Assembly (NCBI GenBank): GCA_947507155.1
Contig: CANNOC010000020.1
Coordinates: forward strand, 1 to 42,258
Direction of reading: 5' to 3'
Source of the DNA: an uncultured Collinsella sp.
Lineage (GTDB): Bacteria > Actinomycetota > Coriobacteriia > Coriobacteriales > Coriobacteriaceae
Length of the DNA stretch: 42,258 nt
The notes beneath the pieces are model-generated. The model was not told the origin of the DNA. It ran no database searches and saw only the letters and a list, made by a program, of their open reading frames with translations. Shown here piece by piece: positions 30,787 to 40,001 of this stretch (the stretch's first letter is position 1; each line of letters opens with the position of its first letter). A program made the translations under genes and the position numbers.

Positions 30787-31812
30787 ATGGCAGTAAAGGT
30801 TGCTATTAACGGCTTCGGTCGCATCGGTCGTCTGGCTTTCCGTCAGATGTTCGGTCATGAGGGCTCCGAGATCGTCGCTATCAACGACCTCACCTCTCCC
30901 GATATGCTCGCTTACCTGCTGAAGTACGACTCCACGCAGGGCAACTACGCTCGCGATCACGAGGTCGTTGCTGGCGAGGATTCCATCACCGTTGACGGCA
31001 AGGAGATCAAGATCTACAAGGAGGCCGACGCCAACAACCTGCCTTGGGGCGACCTCGACGTCGACGTCGTTCTCGAGTGCACCGGCTTCTACACCAGCAA
31101 GGCTAAGGCTCAGGCCCACATCAACGCTGGCGCCAAGAAGGTCGTCATCTCCGCTCCGGCCGGCAGCGATCTGCCCACCATCGTGTACAACGTCAACCAT
31201 GAGACGCTGACCGCTGAGGACAACATCATCTCCGCTGCTTCCTGCACCACCAACTGCCTCGCCCCGATGGCCAAGGGTCTGAACGACTTCGCTCCCATCG
31301 TGTCCGGCATCATGACCACCATCCACGCCTTCACCGGCGACCAGATGCCGCTCGACGGCCCGCAGCGCAAGGGCAACTTCCGTCGCTCCCGCGCCTGCTC
31401 CGAGAACATCGTCCCGAACACCACGGGCGCTGCCAAGGCCATCGGCCTGGTTCTCCCCGAGCTCAACGGCAAGCTCATCGGTGCCGCCCAGCGCGTCCCG
31501 ACGCCGACCGGCTCGCTGACCAACCTCTACGCCGTCGTTGACAAGAAGGTCACCGTCGACGAGGTCAACGCTGCCATGAAGGCCTACGCCGAGACCATCC
31601 CCGAGACCTTCGCCTACAACGAGGACCAGATCGTCTCCCGCGACATCGTCGGCGAGACCCACGGCTCCATCTTCGACGCCACTCAGACCATGTGCTCTGA
31701 CCTCGGCAACGGCCAGACCCTCGTTCAGGTCACCTCTTGGTACGACAACGAGAACTCCTACACCTCTCAGATGGTCCGCACCATCAAGTACTTCGAGAAG
31801 TTCGTTGCTTAA
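30787..31812 (+). CDS. gap: Glyceraldehyde-3-phosphate dehydrogenase
   Basis: This is the glycolytic enzyme that oxidises glyceraldehyde-3-phosphate to 1,3-bisphosphoglycerate with NAD. In its 341 residues the Rossmann start INGFGRIGR (7-15), Asp34 (INDL, favouring NAD over NADP), catalytic Cys153 (SCTTNC) and WYDNENSY near the C-terminus are present. The ATG at 30787 has AAAGGAG 5 bp upstream. A longer frame starting at 30685 covers the promoter and is rejected. Codon use is strongly biased. A terminator follows, so gap is made both alone and with pgk-tpiA-gpmI. Confidence 0.98.
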   Translation: MAVKVAINGFGRIGRLAFRQMFGHEGSEIVAINDLTSPDMLAYLLKYDSTQGNYARDHEVVAGEDSITVDGKEIKIYKEADANNLPWGDLDVDVVLECTGFYTSKAKAQAHINAGAKKVVISAPAGSDLPTIVYNVNHETLTAEDNIISAASCTTNCLAPMAKGLNDFAPIVSGIMTTIHAFTGDQMPLDGPQRKGNFRRSRACSENIVPNTTGAAKAIGLVLPELNGKLIGAAQRVPTPTGSLTNLYAVVDKKVTVDEVNAAMKAYAETIPETFAYNEDQIVSRDIVGETHGSIFDATQTMCSDLGNGQTLVQVTSWYDNENSYTSQMVRTIKYFEKFVA

Positions 31813-31851
31813 TTTAGCTTTTAGCGAATAGCTCGTTGAGCGTCTAAAGAA

Positions 31852-31896
31852 GGGCGCGGCCTTATAGGGCTTACACCCTAGGGTCGCGTCCTTTTT
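31852..31896 (+). terminator. Terminator between gap and pgk
   Basis: A long imperfect stem (31852-31868 with about 31876-31891) is followed by TTTTT. It would make gap transcripts more abundant than those of pgk and beyond, unless pgk has its own promoter, which was not seen. Confidence 0.75.
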
Positions 31897-31952
31897 ATAA
31901 GAAATCGTCTGCCGTAATGGAAGGCAGACACGTACGAAAGGTAGAAGCAAAC

Positions 31953-33143
31953 ATGGCCTTTACCAAGAAGACCGTCCGCGACATCGATGTCGACGGCAAG
32001 CGCGTTCTCGTCCGCGTTGACTTCAACGTGCCTATCAAGGATGGCGTCGTTGGCGACACCACCCGTATCAAGGCTGCCCTGCCCACCATCAACTATCTCG
32101 TTGAGCACAACGCTCGCGTCATCCTCATGAGCCACCTCGGCCGTCCCGATGGCACCGGCTTCCAGCCCGAGCTGTCCCTCGAGCCCGTCGCCAAGAAGCT
32201 CGCCGAGCTCTCTGGTCTCGACGTTGCCTTTGTCGCCGACACTTACGGCGAGAAGGCTGCCGAGGCTGTCGCTGCCGTCGAGCCGGGCAAGGTTCTCCTT
32301 CTCGAGAACGTCCGCTTCGATAAGCGTGAGAAGAAGAACGATCCCGAGATCGCCAAGAAGCTCGCTTCCTATGGTGACGTCTTCGTTCTCGATGCCTTCG
32401 GCACCGCTCACCGCGCCCAGGGTTCCGTCGTGGGCCCCGCCGCTTACCTGCCTGCCGTCGCTGGCTTCCTGCTTGAGAAGGAGGTCGACACGCTGACCGG
32501 CATCTTCGCCGAGCCCGAGCGCCCCTTCGTCGCTATCGTCGGCGGTTCCAAGGTTTCCTCCAAGATCGGCGTTCTCGATCACCTCATCGACTCCGCTGAC
32601 ACCCTGATTATCGGTGGCGGCATGGCCTACACCTTCTTCCTGGCTCAGGGCCTGTCCGTCGGTCAGTCCCTCAAGGAAGAGGACTGGGTCGAGCGCGCCG
32701 GCGAGATGCTCAAGAAGGCCGAGGAGAAGGGCGTCAAGATCCTGCTCCCCATCGACAACCGCGTTGCCGATCACTTTGGCGAGGATGCTGTCCCCGAGGT
32801 TGTCGCTTCCGACGCTATCCCCGACGATCGTGAGGGCATGGACATCGGCCCCAAGACCGAGGAGCTCTACGCCGAGGCCGTCAAGGGCGCCAAGACCGTG
32901 TTCTGGAATGGCCCCATGGGCGTCTTCGAGTTCGACAACTTCGCTCATGGCACCCAGGCTATCGCCGAGGCTGTCGCCGAGGCCGACTGCACCTCGATCA
33001 TCGGTGGTGGCGACTCTGTCGCAGCTGTCAACAAGTTCAACCTGGCCGACAAGATGAGCTGGATCTCCACCGGCGGTGGCGCTTCCATGGAGCTCGTCGA
33101 GGGTAAGGCCCTGCCCGGAGTGGAGGCGCTTCTCGATGCCTAA
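31953..33143 (+). CDS. pgk: Phosphoglycerate kinase
   Basis: It transfers the phosphate of 1,3-bisphosphoglycerate to ADP. The 396-residue product has the N-terminal substrate site RVDFNVPI, SHLGRPDG, the hinge GGSKVSSKIGVL, and the ATP-side motifs FWNGPMGVFE and IIGGGDSVAA. The ATG at 31953 is chosen because homology begins at MAFTKKTVRDID. AAAGG lies 11 bp before it, longer than usual. The end overlaps tpiA by 8 bp, coupling translation. Confidence 0.98.
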   Translation: MAFTKKTVRDIDVDGKRVLVRVDFNVPIKDGVVGDTTRIKAALPTINYLVEHNARVILMSHLGRPDGTGFQPELSLEPVAKKLAELSGLDVAFVADTYGEKAAEAVAAVEPGKVLLLENVRFDKREKKNDPEIAKKLASYGDVFVLDAFGTAHRAQGSVVGPAAYLPAVAGFLLEKEVDTLTGIFAEPERPFVAIVGGSKVSSKIGVLDHLIDSADTLIIGGGMAYTFFLAQGLSVGQSLKEEDWVERAGEMLKKAEEKGVKILLPIDNRVADHFGEDAVPEVVASDAIPDDREGMDIGPKTEELYAEAVKGAKTVFWNGPMGVFEFDNFAHGTQAIAEAVAEADCTSIIGGGDSVAAVNKFNLADKMSWISTGGGASMELVEGKALPGVEALLDA

Positions 33144-33903
33144 CCGCACCCTTCTTATCGCTGGTAACTGGAAGATGAACAACGACGTCGCCGAGGCTGC
33201 CAAGCTCGCCGACGAGCTGGCCCAGGCTCTGCCCGAGGTTCCGGCTGGCGTCGAGGTGCTCGTCTGCCCTCCGACCATCGACATCACTACGGTCCATGAC
33301 CGCATTCAGGCTGCCCCCATCGCCCTCGGTGCACAGAACGTGTACTGGGAGGCCAAGGGTGCCTTCACCGGTGAGTCCTCTTGCGACATGCTCAAGTCCG
33401 CTGGCTGCACCTACTGCATCATCGGTCACTCCGAGCGTCGCGACTACTTCCACGAGACCGACGAGGACCAGAACAAGAAGGCCAAGGCCCTCGTTGCCGC
33501 CGGTCTTGTTCCCGTCTTCTGCTGCGGCGAGTCCCTTGAGGTCCGCGAGGCCGGCACCTATGTCGAGCACGTCGTGAACCAGGTCAAGGCTGGCCTTGCT
33601 GGTCTTGAGATCACCTGCCCCAAGCAGGTCGTCGTCGCCTACGAGCCCATCTGGGCCATCGGCACCGGCAAGACCGCTACCGCCGAGGACGCTCAGGAGG
33701 TCTGCGGCGCTATCCGTGAGACCCTCAAGGAGATGTTTGGCGAGGAGCTCGCCAACGGCATCCGTGTCCTGTACGGTGGTTCCGCTAAGCCCGGCAACAT
33801 TGCCGAGCTCGTCGCCAAGCCCGACGTTGACGGCGCCCTCGTGGGCGGCGCTTCGCTCAAGGCTGCCGACTTCGCCTCTATGGTCGTCAAGGCAGGCGAG
33901 TAG
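33136..33903 (+). CDS. tpiA: Triosephosphate isomerase
   Basis: It interconverts dihydroxyacetone phosphate and glyceraldehyde-3-phosphate. In its 255 residues the catalytic residues are visible as Lys13 (GNWKMN), His98 (IGHSER) and Glu170 (AYEPIWAIGTGK), with the phosphate loop LYGGSAKP. The ATG at 33136 lies inside the end of pgk. An upstream in-frame start at 33076 would overlap pgk by 68 bp and is not supported by homology. gpmI follows 5 bp downstream. Confidence 0.98.
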   Translation: MPNRTLLIAGNWKMNNDVAEAAKLADELAQALPEVPAGVEVLVCPPTIDITTVHDRIQAAPIALGAQNVYWEAKGAFTGESSCDMLKSAGCTYCIIGHSERRDYFHETDEDQNKKAKALVAAGLVPVFCCGESLEVREAGTYVEHVVNQVKAGLAGLEITCPKQVVVAYEPIWAIGTGKTATAEDAQEVCGAIRETLKEMFGEELANGIRVLYGGSAKPGNIAELVAKPDVDGALVGGASLKAADFASMVVKAGE

Positions 33904-33908
33904 GACAT

Positions 33909-35462
33909 ATGGCACAGCGTCATCTTCCTGCACTCCTGATCATCATGGACGGCTGCGGCCTTGCTCCGGCCGATGGCGAGAACGCCGTCGCCGCTGCCAA
34001 GACGCCCTTCCTCGATGGCCTGTACGAGAAGTACCCCCACACCACGCTCGGTGCTTCGGGCGAGGACGTTGGCCTTCCCGACGGCCAGATGGGCAACTCC
34101 GAGGTAGGCCACCTCAACATCGGTGCCGGCCGCATCGTGTTCCAGGAGCTTTCGCGCATCAACAATGCCATCAAGGACGGCTCCATCGCCAAGAACGAGG
34201 TTTTCGTCAAGGCTATGGACGATGTCAAGGCTGAGGGAAAGACCCTTCACCTCATGGGCCTTATGAGCCCTGGCGGCGTTCACTCCCACATGAACCACGT
34301 CGAGGCCCTGGTCAAGATGGCTGCCCAGCATGGCGTCAAGACCGTTCGCGTCCACGCCTTCATGGATGGCCGCGATGTTGACCCGCAGTCCGGTGCCGGC
34401 TACATGAGCGAGTTCTGCGCCTTCCTGGCTAAGATTTCCGAGGAGACCGGTTGCGACGCTCGCGTCGCCACCGTTTCTGGCCGCTATTGGGCCATGGACC
34501 GCGACAACCGTTGGGAGCGCATCCAGCGTGCCTACGACGTCATGGTCAATGCGTCCGATGCCGATGTCGACCCCGTTGCCGGCATCAAGGCCTACTACGA
34601 GAAGGACCCGCGCGGCGACGAGTTCGTCGAGCCCTTCGCTGCCCACAACGAGGGCATCCACGAGGGCGACGCGGCCATCTTCTTCAACTTCCGTCCCGAC
34701 CGCGCCCGTCAGATGACCCGCGTGTTCACGGACAAGGAGTTCGACGGCTTTGAGCGCAAGCAGATCAAGCTTTCGCACTTTGTGACGATGACCGAGTACG
34801 ATCCGACGTTTGATGTCGAGGTCGCCTTCCCCAAGACGTTCCCCGAGAACGTCCTGGCCGACGTTATCGCCGCCAATGGCCTGAAGCAGCTGCACACCGC
34901 CGAGACCGAGAAGTACGCCCACGTGACGTTCTTCCTCAACGGCGGCATCGAGGAGCCCAAGGAGGGCGAGGAGCGCGTGCTCGTCGCTTCCCCCAAGGTC
35001 GCTACCTACGATCTGCAGCCTGAGATGAGCGCTCCCGAGGTTACCGAGAAGCTCGTCGCTGCCATCAACGAGGATCGCGCTGATTTCTACATCGTGAACT
35101 TCGCAAACTGCGACATGGTTGGTCACACCGGTGTCTTCGACGCCGCCGTTAAGGCCGTCGAGGCTGTTGACGATGCCCTGTCCAAGGTTGTCCCGGCGAT
35201 TCTCGCCAAGGGCGGCTTTGCGCTGATTACCGCCGATCACGGCAACGCCGATCACATGTTTGACGTTGCTTCTGACGGTTCCAAGCATCCGTTTACGGCT
35301 CACACCACCAACCGTGTACCGTTCATCATCGTTGATGAGAAGGCACAGCTCACCGGTATCGAGGACGGTCGTCTTTCCGATATCGCTCCGACCATGCTCA
35401 CCATGGCTGGTATTGAGCCTTCCGCCGAGATGACGGGTCGCGTGCTCGCCACCGAGGCCTAA
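33909..35462 (+). CDS. gpmI: 2,3-bisphosphoglycerate-independent phosphoglycerate mutase
   Basis: It interconverts 3- and 2-phosphoglycerate using a manganese site and a phosphoserine intermediate. In its 517 residues the metal ligand Asp14 (IMDGCG) and catalytic Ser64 (GNSEVGHLNIG) are visible, followed by GGVHSH, FMDGRDVDP, FFNFRPDRARQ, and the C-terminal NCDMVGHTG and TADHGNADHM metal motifs. Length is typical. In many actinobacteria tpiA is followed directly by secG. Here gpmI lies between them, extending the glycolytic operon by one step. A strong terminator follows. Confidence 0.97.
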   Translation: MAQRHLPALLIIMDGCGLAPADGENAVAAAKTPFLDGLYEKYPHTTLGASGEDVGLPDGQMGNSEVGHLNIGAGRIVFQELSRINNAIKDGSIAKNEVFVKAMDDVKAEGKTLHLMGLMSPGGVHSHMNHVEALVKMAAQHGVKTVRVHAFMDGRDVDPQSGAGYMSEFCAFLAKISEETGCDARVATVSGRYWAMDRDNRWERIQRAYDVMVNASDADVDPVAGIKAYYEKDPRGDEFVEPFAAHNEGIHEGDAAIFFNFRPDRARQMTRVFTDKEFDGFERKQIKLSHFVTMTEYDPTFDVEVAFPKTFPENVLADVIAANGLKQLHTAETEKYAHVTFFLNGGIEEPKEGEERVLVASPKVATYDLQPEMSAPEVTEKLVAAINEDRADFYIVNFANCDMVGHTGVFDAAVKAVEAVDDALSKVVPAILAKGGFALITADHGNADHMFDVASDGSKHPFTAHTTNRVPFIIVDEKAQLTGIEDGRLSDIAPTMLTMAGIEPSAEMTGRVLATEA

Positions 35463-35489
35463 GAGAAAACAAATAACGTTTTCTTGCAG

Positions 35490-35524
35490 GGGGTTGCCCA
35501 TATTCGGGCAACCCCCCTTTTTTT
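35490..35524 (+). terminator. Terminator of the pgk-tpiA-gpmI operon
   Basis: A perfect 11-bp stem (35490-35500 with 35507-35517) with a 6-nt loop is followed by six T. Confidence 0.93.
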
Positions 35525-35628
35525 GGTATTTCTGCCGTTTCCGCACCGTCCCCGAGTGGCAGGTAGGGGAGAGCGGGGGATTGTGGTACAGTACTGGAGT
35601 TTGAATTGTTCTATTAAGGAGCTTATCT

Positions 35629-35883
35629 ATGGGTCCGTTCCAGATTTTTCTGTTTGTCGTTTGGGCTGTCTCTGCCGTGGCGCTGACGATTCTCGTCCTG
35701 ATGCATTCCGGTAAGGGCACCGGCGTTTCGGATATGATCGCTAGCTCGCTGTATAACTCCAGCTCTGCCACGGGCGTCATGGAGCAGAACCTCGATCGCC
35801 TGACGGTAATTATGGCCGTCGTTTTTGCCGTGTGCGTCGTCCTGTGCATGTTCTTCTTCCCGCAGGGCATCGTCGGCTTCTAA
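35629..35883 (+). CDS. secG: Preprotein translocase subunit SecG
   Basis: SecG is the small accessory subunit of the SecYEG protein-export channel. The 84-residue product has two hydrophobic segments (about 3-23 and 59-80). Between them is the conserved cytoplasmic loop LMHSGKGTGVSDM, which matches the family LxHxGKGGGLS region. TAAGGAG lies 7 bp upstream. It follows the glycolytic operon, as in many Gram-positive bacteria, but is bracketed by terminators on both sides, so it must have its own promoter. A possible -10 is TACAGT at 35587. Confidence 0.95.
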   Translation: MGPFQIFLFVVWAVSAVALTILVLMHSGKGTGVSDMIASSLYNSSSATGVMEQNLDRLTVIMAVVFAVCVVLCMFFFPQGIVGF

Positions 35884-35906
35884 GCACGAGCCGCATAAAA
35901 TAATTG

Positions 35907-35937
35907 AAAAGGGTTCCGCAAGTGCGGGACCCTTTTT
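35907..35937 (+). terminator. Terminator of secG
   Basis: A 13-bp stem (35907-35919 with 35924-35936, one G-U) with an AAGT loop ends in TTTTT. Confidence 0.9.
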
Positions 35938-35998
35938 GTTTACAAATTTGTAACAGAGTCAAAATATCCCCACATACTTCGCCCAACTAAAGAAATTC

Positions 35999-36173
35999 TT
36001 GACCGTTGACCGGAATTAGCCCCAAATCGTGCATAAAATGCGCTACTGTATTGCGAAACGTTGGTCCGTTGTGCATAACCAGCCATAGCGACGGGCGACG
36101 TTTTTATGGTTCTGATCGGATTGTCTCGACATGTGTCCGACTGAACATTTCTTTGTCCTATCTCATAAGGAGG
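35999..36173 (+). promoter_or_regulatory. Leader and probable promoter region of oppA
   Basis: Two TTGACC hexamers (35999-36004, 36006-36011) occur in direct repeat. A TAAAAT hexamer (36034-36039) lies 22 bp after the second, too far for an ideal promoter. AAACGTT (36056-36062) may be a half-related version of the palindrome seen before gap. TAAGGAGG at 36166-36173 is the oppA ribosome site. No ORF was found here. Confidence 0.35.
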
Positions 36174-36178
36174 ATGGC

Positions 36179-37855
36179 ATGGCTGATTCTATGTTCCACC
36201 AGCCCGTTATGGGTCGTCGCGCCTTCGTTGGCGGTACCCTTGCTGCGAGCTCCATGGCTTTTCTTGCCGCATGCGGCAAGAAGGGTGGCGACGCTTCCGG
36301 TTCTGAGTCCGGTTCGACGCTGAACTTCTACATCAACAACCCGGTCTGCATCGACCCCTACAACGTCCAGGAGGACCAGGGCACTCAGGTCGAGTACCAG
36401 CTCTTTGACGCTCTGACCTCTTACGACGCCGAGAAGGGCGAGATCGTTCCGCTGGCTTGCGAGTCCTTTGAGTCCAATGACGACGCCACCGAGTTTACCT
36501 TCAAGATCAAGAAGGCCAAGTTCCACAACGGTGACGACGTTACCTCCAAGTCCTTCAAGCTCGGTTGGGAGCGTCTGGTCAACACCAAGTCGGCCATCGC
36601 TACCGAGTATGGCCCTTCCGAGGTCTCCTATCACCTTTCCATGGTCGAGGGTTATGACGACCTGCTTGCCGGTAACGCTACCGAGCTCAGCGGTGTTACG
36701 TGCCCCGACGATGAGACCCTCGTCGTCAAGCTGTCTTCCGCTTACGCCGACTTCCCCTTCGTCGCCTCTCATCCGGCTCTGGCCCCGGTTCCCGAGTGCG
36801 CCGAGTCCGATGTCAAGAGCTTCTATCTTGCCCCGGTCGGTAACGGCCCGTTCATGATGGACGGCAAGTGGGAGGATGGCCAGGAGATCAACGTCAAGAA
36901 GTTCGACGATTACTATGGCGACAAGGCCAAGATCGATGGCATCCACTTCCAGGTCATCAAGGACATGGAGACCGCTTACAAGGAGTTCCAGGCCGGTAAC
37001 CTCGATGTCTGCGACGTTCCCGTCGCTCAGATCGATGCCGCCAAGAAGGATCGCGGCGTGTCCAAGGACGGCTACACCATGGGTGACGGCGAGCGCATGC
37101 TGCTCGGCGCCGAGCCTTCCACGTACTATCTGACCTGCAACACCACGGCCGAGCCGTTCAGCAACGCCGACCTGCGCAGGGGTATCTCCCTGGCCATCAA
37201 CCGTGAGGCCATCTGCAAGACCATCTTCAAGGGTACCCGTACTCCTGCCGACGGCATTGTTCCTCCGGGCATCGATGGCTACAAGGAGGGCGCATGGGAG
37301 TTCTGCGCCTACGATGTCGACAAGGCTAACGAGTACCTCGACAAGGTTGCTCCCGCTGGCGCTAACGGGGATCGTGGCATTAGCGTGACCCTGTCCTACA
37401 ACCAGGACGGCGGTCACAAGGAGATCATGGAGTCCATCATCGGTGACCTCGCCAAGGTTGGCGTTACCGCTGTCTCCGATACCCCTGAGTGGTCTGCCCT
37501 GCTCGAGCAGTATCAGAACTTTAACTATCAGTTCGGTCGTCTGGGTTGGATTGCCGACTACCCGATCATGGACAACTTCCTGTATCCGCTGTTCCACTCC
37601 GACTCCCTCGGTGGCGACAACCGCTCCGGTTACAACAACCCCGAGTTCGACGCCAAGGTCGACGAGGCTCGTACTATTGTTGACGACGAGGAGCGCGTCG
37701 CTAAGATGCAGGAGGCCGACGCAATGGTCGCTGCCGACTGCCCGGTCATCCCGATTATGTTCTACACGCACACCATCGCCGGCTCCGATCGCATTAAGCA
37801 CCTCTATGTCGATCCGCAGAAGCACGCCGATCTGGGTACCGCTGAGCTCGCCTAA
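36179..37855 (+). CDS. oppA: Oligopeptide-binding lipoprotein OppA
   Basis: This is the extracellular receptor of the downstream oligopeptide ABC importer. The 558-residue product has a twin-arginine-like signal (GRRAFVGG, Arg13-Arg14) and a lipobox ending at Cys32 (LAAC), then a family 5 binding protein close to OppA (YQLFDALTSYDAEKGEIVPL, AINREAICKTIFKGTRTPAD). The ATG at 36179 has TAAGGAGG 5 bp upstream. An ATG at 36174 is out of frame. Codon use is strongly biased, implying high expression. A hairpin separates it from oppB, as in the other transporter. Confidence 0.92.
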   Translation: MADSMFHQPVMGRRAFVGGTLAASSMAFLAACGKKGGDASGSESGSTLNFYINNPVCIDPYNVQEDQGTQVEYQLFDALTSYDAEKGEIVPLACESFESNDDATEFTFKIKKAKFHNGDDVTSKSFKLGWERLVNTKSAIATEYGPSEVSYHLSMVEGYDDLLAGNATELSGVTCPDDETLVVKLSSAYADFPFVASHPALAPVPECAESDVKSFYLAPVGNGPFMMDGKWEDGQEINVKKFDDYYGDKAKIDGIHFQVIKDMETAYKEFQAGNLDVCDVPVAQIDAAKKDRGVSKDGYTMGDGERMLLGAEPSTYYLTCNTTAEPFSNADLRRGISLAINREAICKTIFKGTRTPADGIVPPGIDGYKEGAWEFCAYDVDKANEYLDKVAPAGANGDRGISVTLSYNQDGGHKEIMESIIGDLAKVGVTAVSDTPEWSALLEQYQNFNYQFGRLGWIADYPIMDNFLYPLFHSDSLGGDNRSGYNNPEFDAKVDEARTIVDDEERVAKMQEADAMVAADCPVIPIMFYTHTIAGSDRIKHLYVDPQKHADLGTAELA

Positions 37856-37951
37856 GAGTTTGCAGCTTCCGTGAGGGTCAAGTATTTACGTAGACCTCAT
37901 GGGAAACATACAGTTCTCCCTAACCTGGGGTAAACTGGCTGATGGTAATTT

Positions 37952-37981
37952 TGGGATGCCGGTCTGGCGATCGGCATCCCA
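37952..37981 (+). other. Stem-loop between oppA and oppB
   Basis: GGGATGCCG (37953-37961) pairs with CGGCATCCC (37972-37980), plus one T-A pair outside, around a 10-nt loop. It is followed by ATTTAGG, too weak a U-tract for full termination. It probably lets only part of the transcription continue into oppBCDF. Confidence 0.7.
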
Positions 37982-38011
37982 TTTAGGTTAATCCCTAGAT
38001 AGGGGAGTGGT

Positions 38012-39049
38012 ATGGGTAAGTACATCGTTAAACGTGTGCTTCAGTTCATCCCGGTGTTTTTGGGCGTTACGCTGATTCTGTTCGCCCTCCAGAATATCGT
38101 GCCGGGAGATCCGATCAAGCTGATCGGTGGAGACAAGGCTCTGTCCCCCGAGGTGGAGCTTCAGCTTCGCGTTCGCTATCACCTGGTCCAGACGGACGAT
38201 GACGGCAACGCGATCCTTGACGAGAACGGCGACCCCGTTCAAACGTCGCTCGTGGACCGTTACTTGTATTACATGAACGGCCTGCTTCATGGCGATCTGG
38301 GCAATTCGTATCAGCGCAAGCTGCCGGTTACGGAAATCTTTGCCCAGAAGTATCCGTATACGGTCAAACTTGCCGCGTGCGCCATCGTGCTCGAGGCAAT
38401 TATGGGTATCGGTGCGGGTATCATTTCGGCGGTAAAGCGTTATTCCTTCTGGGATATTTTGGTAACGCTCACCACGTCGATCCTCGTTGCGGTCCCGGCC
38501 TTCTGGCTCGGTATGTTGCTGCAGCTGTTCTTTGGCGTCATCCTCAAGGACGCCACGGGCGGTGCAATCTCCATGCCGATCTCGGGTGCCGGCGGTTCCA
38601 GCTCTCAGTATCAGGATTGGATGCACTATGTGCTTCCGACCATTACGCTGGCTTCGGTTTCGACCGCTTATGCTGCGCGCATTATGCGCTCGCAGCTGCT
38701 TGACGTCATGAACCAGGATTACATCCGTACGGCAAAGGCCAAGGGTCTCTCCAATCGTGCGATCATCGTCAAGCATGCGCTTAAGAATGCACTCATCCCC
38801 GTCGTTACCTATATTGGTGTCGACTTTGGCGGCATGCTTTCGGGCGCCATCCTGACCGAGACGGTCTTCAACTGGCCCGGTATCGGCTATGAGGTCTATC
38901 GCGCCATTAGCATGCGTGACTGGCCCATCGTTATGGGCGGCGTTACGCTCATCGTTGTCGTCGTCATGGTGATCAACCTGCTCGTCGACATTAGCTATGC
39001 ATTCCTCGACCCGCGCATCCGCCTTGGCGGTCCGTCGGATAAGGCCTAA
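38012..39049 (+). CDS. oppB: Oligopeptide ABC transporter permease OppB
   Basis: This is the first membrane subunit of the importer. The 345-residue product starts with MGKYIVKRVLQFIPVFLGVT, typical of OppB/DppB. It has six hydrophobic segments, the OppB extracytoplasmic region enlarged by an insert (QTDDDGNAILDENGDPVQTS, about residues 58-77), and the coupling loop DVMNQDYIRTAKAKGLSNRA. GGGGAG lies 4 bp before the ATG. oppC follows 14 bp downstream. Confidence 0.93.
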   Translation: MGKYIVKRVLQFIPVFLGVTLILFALQNIVPGDPIKLIGGDKALSPEVELQLRVRYHLVQTDDDGNAILDENGDPVQTSLVDRYLYYMNGLLHGDLGNSYQRKLPVTEIFAQKYPYTVKLAACAIVLEAIMGIGAGIISAVKRYSFWDILVTLTTSILVAVPAFWLGMLLQLFFGVILKDATGGAISMPISGAGGSSSQYQDWMHYVLPTITLASVSTAYAARIMRSQLLDVMNQDYIRTAKAKGLSNRAIIVKHALKNALIPVVTYIGVDFGGMLSGAILTETVFNWPGIGYEVYRAISMRDWPIVMGGVTLIVVVVMVINLLVDISYAFLDPRIRLGGPSDKA

Positions 39050-39063
39050 GGGAGGTACGTCTC

Positions 39064-39999
39064 ATGCAGGAAACTGATTCTCAGTCTCAGGAGCAGGCTA
39101 CCGCCACCAAGGTCGCATCTGCTCCCGCCAAGTCCCGCACGCTGTGGGGCGACGCTTTTAAGCGTCTTCGTAAGAACAAGCTCGCCGTTATCGGTGTCTG
39201 CTGGATCATCATCGTCGTTGTGGTTGCCCTGACCGCAGATCTGTGGGCTAAGCCCTGGCTCGGTTCGCCGACGGCTTCCGATTCGACCACCATGGCCGAG
39301 ACATCGCTACTGGCTCCGTGTGCCGAGCACCCGTTTGGCACCGATGCCCTCGGTCGCGACATTCTCGTCCGCGTTATCTACGGTGCACGCGTTTCGCTTT
39401 CTGTCGGTATCATGGCCACCGCCATCTCCACATTGATCGGCCTGGTCATGGGCGCCCTGGCCGGTTTCTACGGCGGCATTTGGGATACGATCATCATGCG
39501 CTGTGCGGACATCTTCCTGGCGTTCCCGTACGTGCTGTTCGTTGTCGCCATGATCGCCGTTATCGGCCGTGGTCTTCAGAACGTCTTTATCGCCATCGGC
39601 ATTCTTGGCTGGCCTTCGATTGCGCGCGTCTTCCGCTCTGCAATCTTGACGGTCAAGGAAAACGACTATGTTGATGCAGCGCGCGCGATGGGTGCATCTG
39701 ATGCTCGTATCGTCGTGCGTCACATCTTCCCGAACTCCGTCGCCTCCATCGTGGTCTACGCGACCATGAACATTGGTGGCGCCATTCTGACCGAGTCCGC
39801 TCTGTCCTTCCTCGGCATGGGCGTTATTCCGCCTACGCCTTCGTGGGGCTCCATGATTCAGGACGGTCAGCAGTATCTTCTGACCGCTCCCTGGATGATG
39901 ATCATGCCCGGTCTGGCAATTCTCTCGACGGTGCTCGCCTTCACCCTGCTGGGTGACGGTCTGCGCGACGCCCTCGACGTCAAGATGAAGGACGCATAA
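39064..39999 (+). CDS. oppC: Oligopeptide ABC transporter permease OppC
   Basis: This is the second membrane subunit. The 311-residue product has the OppC N-terminal segment (LWGDAFKRLRKNKLAVIGV), the GTDALGRDILVRVIYGARVSL block, and the coupling loop KENDYVDAARAMGASDARIV. GGGAGG lies 8 bp before the ATG. The first 20 or so residues are Gln/Ala/Ser-rich and probably disordered. oppD starts 2 bp after the stop. Confidence 0.93.
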   Translation: MQETDSQSQEQATATKVASAPAKSRTLWGDAFKRLRKNKLAVIGVCWIIIVVVVALTADLWAKPWLGSPTASDSTTMAETSLLAPCAEHPFGTDALGRDILVRVIYGARVSLSVGIMATAISTLIGLVMGALAGFYGGIWDTIIMRCADIFLAFPYVLFVVAMIAVIGRGLQNVFIAIGILGWPSIARVFRSAILTVKENDYVDAARAMGASDARIVVRHIFPNSVASIVVYATMNIGGAILTESALSFLGMGVIPPTPSWGSMIQDGQQYLLTAPWMMIMPGLAILSTVLAFTLLGDGLRDALDVKMKDA

Positions 40000-40001
40000 G
40001 G

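Noticed and set aside
33693..35870. 725-residue antisense frame opposite gpmI and secG
   Set aside because: Shadow of gpmI. It crosses a terminator and the secG gene and has no recognisable domain.
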